A stretch of DNA of 64,000 nucleotides from Bog-473 sp963701955. GTDB lineage: Bacteria > Actinomycetota > Acidimicrobiia > Acidimicrobiales > RAAP-2. The stretch spans positions 558,001 to 622,000 of the forward strand of contig OY969694.1 of assembly GCA_963701955.1 (NCBI GenBank). The letters run 5' to 3'. Below the pieces are notes generated by a model that worked only from the letters and a program-made list of their open reading frames with translations, had not been told where the DNA came from and made no database searches. Each line of letters opens with the position of its first letter. Position 1 is the first letter of the stretch. The position numbers and the translations under genes are program-made. Of this stretch, positions 57,533-64,000 are shown piece after piece.

Positions 57533-58753
57533 GTGCACACTTTCTCGTTTGCCACGGAGCCGGGTGCCGAGGACTCGGCGCGGGCCTCCGCAGAGGCGGC
57601 TGAACTCGTCGCGTCGGAGGAGCGGCTCCGTGGGGTGGCAGCTGAGGCCGGCCTGCGCAGCGTCGATGTGGTTGCCTGGCGGGACCTCGACGATCCCGAA
57701 GCCGGGGGGTCCGAGCTCCACGCCCATGAGGTGATGCGGCGGTGGGCCAAGGCCGGGCTCGACGTGACAGCCTGGACGTCGCGGGTGGACGGGGCTGCGG
57801 CAACCATCAGGCGCGACGGATACCGAATCCACCGGAGGGCGGGGCGCTATGCCGTGTTCCCCCGCACGGCCCTCGACGGGTTCCGTCGGATGCGGGGCGA
57901 TGCCCTGGTCGAGATCTGGAACGGGATGCCGTTCTTCTCTCCCCTGTGGAGTCGCCGACCCCGCGTCGTCTTCTTGCACCACGTTCACGCGGAGATGTGG
58001 CAGATGGTCCTCTCACCGGGCCGGGCCCGCCTCGGGTACGCTATTGAACACAGGTTGGCGCCACCGCTCTACCGGGGCACCCGGATCGTGACCCTCTCGA
58101 GCTCGGCCCGCGACGATCTGGTCGAGAAGCTCCATCTACCACAGGACCACGTCACCGTGGTCCCCCCGGGGGTCGATCCACGGTTCGCACCGGCCGGCCC
58201 ACCCGACCCCGAGCCGTTGGTGGTCGCGGTGGGTCGTCTCGTCCCGGTGAAGCGCTTCGACCGTTTCGTGGAGGCCATGGTGGCGCTCAAGGCGCACCGG
58301 CCCGGTCTGCGCGCCGTCATCGTGGGCGAGGGATACGAGCGACCGGCTTTGGAGGCCCAGCGGGACCTCGCCGGGGCGCAGGACTGGCTCACCTTGCCGG
58401 GGCGGCTGTCGGACGCCGAGCTGGTCGACCTGTATCGACGGGCCTGGGTGGTGGCCTCGACGTCGGTGCGCGAGGGATGGGGCATGACGCTCACGGAGGC
58501 GGCGGCCTGCGGGACGCCGGTGGTGGCGACGCGGATCGCCGGCCACCTCGACGCAGTCGCCGAGGGGGAGTCGGGGTACTTGGTGGACTCCTCCGAGGAG
58601 CTGACCCAGGCGGTTGACTCGATCCTCGCGAACCCCCTCGTCAGGCGCCGGTTGAGCCAAGGCGCCCTGCGCCATGCCGGCGCGATGACGTGGGAACGGA
58701 CAGCGGAGGCGACGCTCCGAGCGCTCTGCGCCGAGGTGCGGCGTCGCACATGA
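57533..58753 (+). CDS. GT4-family glycosyltransferase
   Basis: A 406-residue GT-B enzyme. N-terminal acceptor domain starts at about residue 40 (RSVDVVAWRDLDDPEAGGSE, HAHEVMRRWAKAGLDV) after an Ala/Glu-rich tail. The C-terminal nucleotide-sugar domain has VAVGRLVPVKRFDRFVEAM, LTLPGRLSDAELVDLYRRA and the E-x7-E motif EGWGMTLTEAAACGTPVV. GTG 57533 has a good GGAGGG six bases upstream, the only non-overlapping junction in this operon. Cytoplasmic assembly of the lipid-linked glycan is the likely role. Donor and acceptor unknown. Confidence 0.88.
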   Translation: MHTFSFATEPGAEDSARASAEAAELVASEERLRGVAAEAGLRSVDVVAWRDLDDPEAGGSELHAHEVMRRWAKAGLDVTAWTSRVDGAAATIRRDGYRIHRRAGRYAVFPRTALDGFRRMRGDALVEIWNGMPFFSPLWSRRPRVVFLHHVHAEMWQMVLSPGRARLGYAIEHRLAPPLYRGTRIVTLSSSARDDLVEKLHLPQDHVTVVPPGVDPRFAPAGPPDPEPLVVAVGRLVPVKRFDRFVEAMVALKAHRPGLRAVIVGEGYERPALEAQRDLAGAQDWLTLPGRLSDAELVDLYRRAWVVASTSVREGWGMTLTEAAACGTPVVATRIAGHLDAVAEGESGYLVDSSEELTQAVDSILANPLVRRRLSQGALRHAGAMTWERTAEATLRALCAEVRRRT

Positions 58754-60192
58754 CTCTGGCGCCGAACCAGCCGCTCGCTCACCCGGAGCGGCCGGTCGTC
58801 GCGGCCGAAGGCGAGCATTCCCGGGCGGTCCCCCCGGTCGATGCTCGGGTCCACGCGGGGTCGACACACCGGTTCCGAGTGGCCATGGCGGGAGTCGTGG
58901 TGCTGGCCGCAGCAGTCCAAGCGGCAGTCCTGGCCGTGGTCGGTTCGTCGAACCTGTCGGCCTGGGCCCGCTTCGACGCCGCGCAGGCCCGAATGCTCGA
59001 ATCGGGCGCCTGGTTCACCGATCCGACCATCGCTCCCCTCGGATCGCACCACCTCGTCCCCACGGTGGCCAACTCGCCCCTCACCCCCCTGGTGATCGCC
59101 GGCGTCGACGTGGCCGGAATGACCACGTCGACGTGGCACCGTCTCGTGTTCGCAGGCATCTTCGTGGTCGCCGTCGTCTTGATCGGATTGGCGGTACGCG
59201 ACGTGGCCGGTCCTCGGCCCGGGGTGCTGGCGGCGCTTCTCGCCGCCGTCTTCCCGCCCCTCGTCGTCTGTCCCGCCACTCTGGGCGCAGACACCCTCGT
59301 CGTCGCCACGGTGGCGCTGGTCCTGTTTGCCACCACTCGCTTCTGGCATGACCCGGGGACTCCACGCGGTGCCCTCCTCGGTTTTGCCCTGGCGCTGGCC
59401 GCGATGGCTCGGATCGACCTCATGGCATTGGTTCTGCTGATCGGGATCCCCGCGGTTCTCCTCGTCCGAGGGGTGGTCCTGGCCGGCCGGGTGCGTTGTC
59501 TGGGCGCCGTCCTCGCCGTCTTCGTCCTGTGCCTCGCCCCGTGGGCGGCGCGCGGTGCGGCGCTGTTCTCGGCTCAGGGGGCTCTGGACGCTCCGCTTGC
59601 TCCGGTGGTCGCCGGAGCGAACTGCCCGGAGACCTATGGCGGCCCGTTGCTCGGGTGGTGGAGCGAGTCGTGCGTGGAGAGACCGGGCACCACCCTGGCG
59701 AGCGAGCGTGCCGCCATCGCGGGCAACCGCCACGCCGGACTCGCCTACGCCTCGGGCCATGCCGGCTCCGCGGTGGTGGCCGGCGCGGCCCGGCTGGGGC
59801 GGGCCCTCGACGTGTTCCGCCCCTCCCAGACGGCTCGTCTGGCCACCGCGACGGGTCGTCCGCTATGGACCGGGCGACTGGGGGTCGTGGCGACCTGGTT
59901 GGCCGTGCCGCTAGCGGTGGTCGGTGCGATCGTGGCGCGGCGTCGCCGGATCCTCCTGTTTCCTTTCGTCGCGCTCGTCGCCCTCTCGTTGCTCGCCAGC
60001 GTGCTCGGCTATGGCGACCCCCGTGCCATGCTCCCGGCCGACGTGGGATTCGTCGCCCTGAGTGGTGTGGCCCTCGATGCGGGTGCCCGCCAGCTGGGAC
60101 GCCTCATGGCGCCGCCGGCGGGTGCCCACCGGGCGGGCGCTCACGCGGCGCCCGGCGTGGCCGGCGCGCCGGACGCGGGTGATGGATCATGA
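58750..60192 (+). CDS. GT-C-like membrane protein, paralogue of the 51 kb gene
   Basis: A 480-residue multi-pass protein. After a charged tail (1-50), helix 1 is MAGVVVLAAAVQAAVLAVVG, followed by about nine more. The luminal loop GANCPETYGGPLLGWWSESC matches the corresponding loop of the 51 kb GT-C protein in the pattern A-N-C-x2-T-[FY]-x-G-x3-G-[YW]-W-S-x2-C. AARLGRALDVFRPSQ also corresponds to KLGRAFGFFHPMQ there. Unlike standard GT39 proteins, the first acidic motif is not obvious (ARFDAAQARMLESGAW). The ATG overlaps the GT4 stop; the last gene of the unit begins in its own stop. Glycosyl transfer is inferred from similarity. Confidence 0.75.
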   Translation: MTLAPNQPLAHPERPVVAAEGEHSRAVPPVDARVHAGSTHRFRVAMAGVVVLAAAVQAAVLAVVGSSNLSAWARFDAAQARMLESGAWFTDPTIAPLGSHHLVPTVANSPLTPLVIAGVDVAGMTTSTWHRLVFAGIFVVAVVLIGLAVRDVAGPRPGVLAALLAAVFPPLVVCPATLGADTLVVATVALVLFATTRFWHDPGTPRGALLGFALALAAMARIDLMALVLLIGIPAVLLVRGVVLAGRVRCLGAVLAVFVLCLAPWAARGAALFSAQGALDAPLAPVVAGANCPETYGGPLLGWWSESCVERPGTTLASERAAIAGNRHAGLAYASGHAGSAVVAGAARLGRALDVFRPSQTARLATATGRPLWTGRLGVVATWLAVPLAVVGAIVARRRRILLFPFVALVALSLLASVLGYGDPRAMLPADVGFVALSGVALDAGARQLGRLMAPPAGAHRAGAHAAPGVAGAPDAGDGS

Positions 60193-61465
60193 GCACCACC
60201 CTGCTCGACGTGATTGAGGAGCCGCTGCCACGGCCTCCCGACATCGAACCGGGACCCGAGGCACCGACGCCCCGTCGCCCGCCTCGCTTTCCCGCATTCG
60301 ACGGCTTGCGGGCCATCGCCGCCGTGACGGTGGTCGGCGTGCACACCGCGTTTGTCTCAGGCTTCGACGGGCGACAGCCGGGATTCGGGATCTACGCCGC
60401 CCGGCTCGAGATCGGCGTCTCGGTCTTCTTCCTGATCTCGGGATTCCTGCTCTACCGTCCCTTCGTGGTCGCCCATCTGGCCGGGACGATCATGCCGCGG
60501 GTGGGGGCCTTCTGGGCTCGGCGCCTTCTGCGGATCGTGCCCGCCTACTGGCTGGTCCTCTTCGTGATGACGACCCTGTGGCACAACCCCCCCGGGATCG
60601 GGCCCAGCGGGTGGTGGTCGCAGACGGTGCACTACATGTTCTTGCAGATCTACTTCCCCGACCAGGTGGTCAAGGGACTCTCGGCGGCGTGGTCGCTCTG
60701 CGTCGAGATGACCTTCTACCTCTTCGTCCCGTTCTACGCCATGGTGATCAGGCGCGGGCGGGCCCGACGCACGGCCGGCCAGGCCATGCGTCGCGAGTTC
60801 GTCGGCCTGGTCTGCATGATCGCGGCCAGTTACACGTGGCGCAGCATCGTGATCGCCCACCAGACGCCCAAGGGCGGGTGGTGGGCCCTGGCGACCGTGT
60901 GGCTGCCGGCGTATCTCGACCTGTTCGCCCTGGGCATGTTCCTGGCTGCCACCAGCGCCTGGTTCCACCAGCACGACAACGAGTGGCGGATCTTCTCGAA
61001 CCCCCTCTTCCCGTTGGCCTCGTGGATTTGCGCCGGGGCGTGCTTCTGGGGCGTCTCTCACCTCGGCATCCCCACGGTTCCGCTCTACGAGGAGACCTAC
61101 CGCGACCTGACCCGCCAGTTGCTCTACGGAGGCTTCGCCTTCTTCCTTCTTCTGCCCGCCGTCTACGGCCCCCAGGGTCGAGGCAAGGGTCCCGTTCGGT
61201 GGTTTCTCGGGACCTGGCCCATGGCGTCGTTGGGCGTGATCTCCTACGGCATCTACCTGTGGCACGAGCCGTGGATCTACCGCATCCTCCACTCGGGGCC
61301 CTACGTCGACTTCTCATTGAACTTCGGCGCCTTCTTCGCCTGCGTCCTGGGACTGTCCATCGTCTCGGCCTCGCTGAGCTACTTCATCGTGGAGAAGCCC
61401 ATCCTGCGGTACAAGAACACGCTGTCGTGGTGGCGGAAGCCGGCCGGAGTGCCGTCTCTACGTGA
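60189..61465 (+). CDS. Acyltransferase-3 family membrane protein, 3' end uncertain
   Basis: Membrane O-acyltransferase of the OafA type. Residues 1 to about 420 show RPPRFPAFDGLRAIAAVTVV with the HTAF motif, GVSVFFLISGFLLYRPFV, WARRLLRIVPAYW, WSLCVEMTFYLFVPFY and the last helix VSASLSYFIVEKPIL. No SGNH domain follows. The frame stays open to 62192, but after about residue 425 the sequence is merely the antisense of the convergent SpeE-like gene (very charged). A single missing base before 61463 would end it at a TGA at 61463-61465; a single extra base would end it at a TAG near 61516. I give 61465 as the likely end. Start ATG 60189 overlaps the previous stop. Confidence 0.75.
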
Positions 61466-63924
61466 GCGATCTGCTCCCCGCGCCCAGGCGGAACCAGGCC
61501 AGGGTGGCAATGAGGTAGCAGACCAGCCCGAGGCCCAGGACGAAGTCGAAGCCGAACGACATGGCCAAGATGATGGCCAGGGCGGATCCGACGACCGAGG
61601 CGAAGCCGTTCACGGCCCACCCCCAGGCGACGTACTGCTGGGGGTACTCGCCGAGACTGGCGATCTCTCCCAGCCCGATGGGCATGAACATGCCGAAGCA
61701 GATGCCCAGGGGCGCCAGGACGACGAACGTGATCACGATGCGGGCGGCCAGCGGGAGGCCGAGGAGCGCGTTGGTCATCGTCGTGAGTCCGAGGAGGTAG
61801 AAGAGGCAGAGTCCCGCGAGCACCAGCAGGAGGATGGGGATGGCGCGCCGGCGCTGCTTCACCCGTTGACTGGCGAGAGCGCCGATGCCGGTGAAGACGA
61901 GCAGGGCCATCAGCGTGATGGTGAGCGAGTAGGTGGGGAAGCCGAGGAAGAGGTTGAGCAGCTGTATGAGGGTGATCTCGAAGAAGATGAACCCGAAGCC
62001 CACCCCGGCGAAGAAGACGCCCGAGAGCCCTTTGCCGCGGCAGCTTGCGCCACTGCTCGCGGATCGCCAGGAAGGGCAACAGGAGGAAAGCGGTCGCGGC
62101 GATCACCGACACCACGAGTAGCAGCAGCAGGACCCGCTCTCCCACGGAGTTCTCTCGGTCGACGCTCGTCAGCGAATGGAAGAAGTTGTTGATCACCGTG
62201 CCGAAGCGGGCGAAATGGTAGAAGAACGGGTCGTTGTCGGTCGTCGGCGTGATGTTGTAGGGGTACGAGGCGTAGAACGAGCCGAGCTTGGCGTTCGACG
62301 TCGCCACCACGTCGTTCACTGGGTTGGCTTTGGGCGCCCGCCCGTCCACGCTGAGCACCTGGGTGTCACCGATGGCCGAGACTCCGCCGACGAATCGGTC
62401 GACCTCTGCCGGGGTGAAGGCGCTCTTCTGCACGAGGATGGTCGACAAGGGGATGCCCAGGAAGGTGGTCTGGGTGGTGGTCGCCACCAGGATGTGGGGT
62501 TTGGGGTCATCGATCCCCAGGTTGGCCAGCGCCTGGCGGGCCGTGGCCACGAAGCGTGACGTGCGAAGGTCGTAGACGTCGTCCACCTCGCCGAACTGGG
62601 CCACGAAGAGCCCGTGCGGCGTGAGGTGCTGGAGCATCGACTGGATGCCGTTGACCGTGTAAAGGTAGCTCTCCGAGAGGACGTAGGCGCTCGAGAGAGC
62701 CCCGTTGGTGGCGGCGTAGCTGTCGGGAGCGGGGTAGTAAACGAGGTCGTAGTGCTTGTTGGTGCGGGCCATGTAGGACCGACCGTCTGCGTTGATGTAC
62801 GAGACGTGCGGGTTCTGCGCAAGATGACCGTCGAAGTCGGCGAAGGTCGTCGTGACGTAGCGAACCGTCACCGGGTTGAGTTCGACGGCGTCGACGTGCT
62901 GGGCGTTGTAGTAGAGCGAGGCCAGGACCTCGTGTCCACCGGCCGCCCCGATGACGGCCTCTTGTCGCGGCGGCTTCCCGAGGACCCGGAACGGCAGGGA
63001 GCGCGAGTCGTGGGGGTAGTCGTACCGCGCCAGGAAGGCCCGGGTGCCGTCCCACCGATCGATCGACGCTCCGAGGATCCCGTCGTGGTAGAGGTTGTCG
63101 ATGTTGGGATGGCCCGGAGCCCGGGCGAGGTCCACGCGTAGGACCGATCCCCAGTCCGAGGCGATCAGGGTCCCGGGCGGAATCGGCGTCTTGCTCGTGT
63201 CGAGGCGCTGGTCGGGGAGCAGGCCCGGCGCAACCGTCAGCACGACGGCCACAACCGCGAGAAGCGCCGCCACCGCCGTCAGGGGACGCCGGGCCCGCCG
63301 TGCCCCCGTCACGAGTGCACCGCAGGCCATCACCACGACGGCCAACATCACGGTGGCCGCCGCTCCCAGCGAGCTGATCACGTAGATCACGACCGCGCAG
63401 GCGAGGCCGGCACCGAGGAGATCGCAGAAGTACAGCCCGCCGATGGCCGATGGTCGGCGACCGAACAGGGTGGCCGCGATGACGCCGGCCGGGACGAACG
63501 ACACGAAGAGGCACAGGCACAGCACGAGAAGCATGAGCAGGCTCTTCCAGGAACCAACGGTTCCGTAGAGCCACACGGCCAGGGTGTCGATGCGGATGAA
63601 GGCCACGACGACGTAGGCGCCCAAGGTGGCCAGAGCGCCGAGGAGGAAGCTCCAGAACAGCACGGCATCGGTCTCTGCCGCTCGGAGCCGCTTCGAGACG
63701 GCGACGGCCACGCCACCGGCGCCGACGCCGAGCAGGGCCAGCCCGATGACGAGGTACACGTAGTAGTAGAAGAGCTTGTACGAGATGAGCCGGGTGTAAG
63801 CGATCTCGATGAGCAGCGCCGCGAAGCTGATGAGGAGGATCTCGACGTGGTTGCTGTAGCGCCACGGCACGCGTGAGGACGAACGGGCCGTCGTGGCGGC
63901 GGGAGTGGCGAGCTGGTCTGTCAT
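61458..63924 (-). CDS. Membrane-embedded spermidine-synthase-like protein, frameshifted
   Basis: A large integral membrane protein with a spermidine-synthase-like methyltransferase-fold domain between two membrane blocks. The N-terminal block (about 25-230, six or more helices, SNHVEILLISFAALLIEIAY) precedes the soluble domain. That domain has the SAM/dcSAM-type loop AVIGAAGGHEVLASLYYN, then VDAVELNPVTV and INADGRSYMARTNKHYDLV. A second block of helices, starting FGFIFFEITLIQLLNLF, is in another frame. One extra base near 62036 (CC on the plus strand) explains the shift; without it the product would be about 820 residues. Aminopropyl transfer is not assured, since the membrane SpeE-like proteins are often uncharacterised. 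ATG 63924 has a minus-strand TACATA seven bases upstream. Confidence 0.78.
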
Positions 63925-63937
63925 TCCGGAGTATGTA
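63925..63937 (-). promoter_or_regulatory. Leaderless-type promoter of SpeE-like gene
   Basis: Minus-strand TACATA (63937-63932), seven bases, ATG 63924. The rest of the window to 64000 shows no gene. Confidence 0.45.
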
Positions 63938-64000
63938 GCACGGCCGCTCCGGTCTCCGCCGGATGGTCGGGCGGCGGGACGTCGGGCCCGGATCCGCCGC

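Noticed and set aside
1..64000. CRISPR arrays, insertion sequences, prophage or integrases
   Set aside because: No spaced direct repeats, transposase motifs or phage genes were seen; the only repeats are in-frame tracts in rpsA and the secreted protein.

Overview
This is a strongly GC-rich chromosomal window with densely packed genes, frequent GTG starts, and many 1-4 base start/stop overlaps. Mycothiol synthase (MshD), an MhuD-type heme oxygenase, menaquinone genes, a PdtaR-like ANTAR regulator next to polA and rpsA, and many leaderless promoters all point to an actinobacterium. The presence of both a HisA and a separate TrpF, instead of one bifunctional PriA, argues for a deep-branching lineage. 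Acidimicrobiia is my best guess, but that is inference. I see no rRNA, CRISPR, insertion sequence, prophage or integrase.

Layout. 1-6 kb: the 3' part of aroE, a MscS channel, two SEDS (RodA/FtsW) genes, a bifunctional-nuclease-family protein, an MhuD-like protein and an aquaporin-family channel. 6-14 kb: polyphosphate kinase, a UPF0104 membrane protein, an AI-2E/PerM family protein, a polyprenyl-phosphate-mannose synthase-like GT2, and an OmpR-type two-component system. 14-20 kb: a minus-strand menaquinone/MaoC block, a VIT1-like transporter, divergent mshD and nth sharing a palindromic promoter, a possible small RNA, and an RHH-PIN toxin-antitoxin pair whose toxin looks catalytically degenerate. 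20-32 kb: a his-trp supraoperon (hisD-C-B-H-A-F, a GroES-fold protein, hisI, trpE, ygfZ-like, trpC-F-B-A). 32-37 kb: an SGNH hydrolase and a fatty-acid cluster (fabD-fabG-acpP-fabF) in which FabD carries a lysine-free BCCP-like tail. 37-46 kb: a secreted Thr-rich protein, tRNA-Leu(CAA), menC, a small coiled-coil protein, the ANTAR regulator, polA and rpsA. 46-64 kb: a surface-glycan region with GT-C, GT2 and GT4 glycosyltransferases, a flippase, two acyltransferases, a CMAH-like metallo-beta-lactamase-fold protein, a FAD oxidoreductase and a spermidine-synthase-like membrane protein.

How it fits together. The his and trp genes are joined by short overlaps, with additional internal leaderless promoters before the GroES-like gene and before trpC. 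The fab cluster supplies acyl-ACP. The last 18 kb has the parts of a lipid-linked glycan pathway: GT2 and GT4 enzymes for cytoplasmic assembly, a MOP-family flippase for export, GT-C enzymes using polyprenyl-phosphate sugars outside, and O-acylation by two acyltransferase-3 proteins.

Caveat on sequence quality. Three genes (SEDS gene at 1.7 kb, aquaporin at 3.8 kb, SpeE-like gene at 62 kb) are each broken by one apparent extra base, mostly in a short homopolymer. A fourth (acyltransferase at 60 kb) lacks a sensible stop. Assembly error is as likely as true mutation. All family assignments rest on motifs and remembered family features, because no search could be run.
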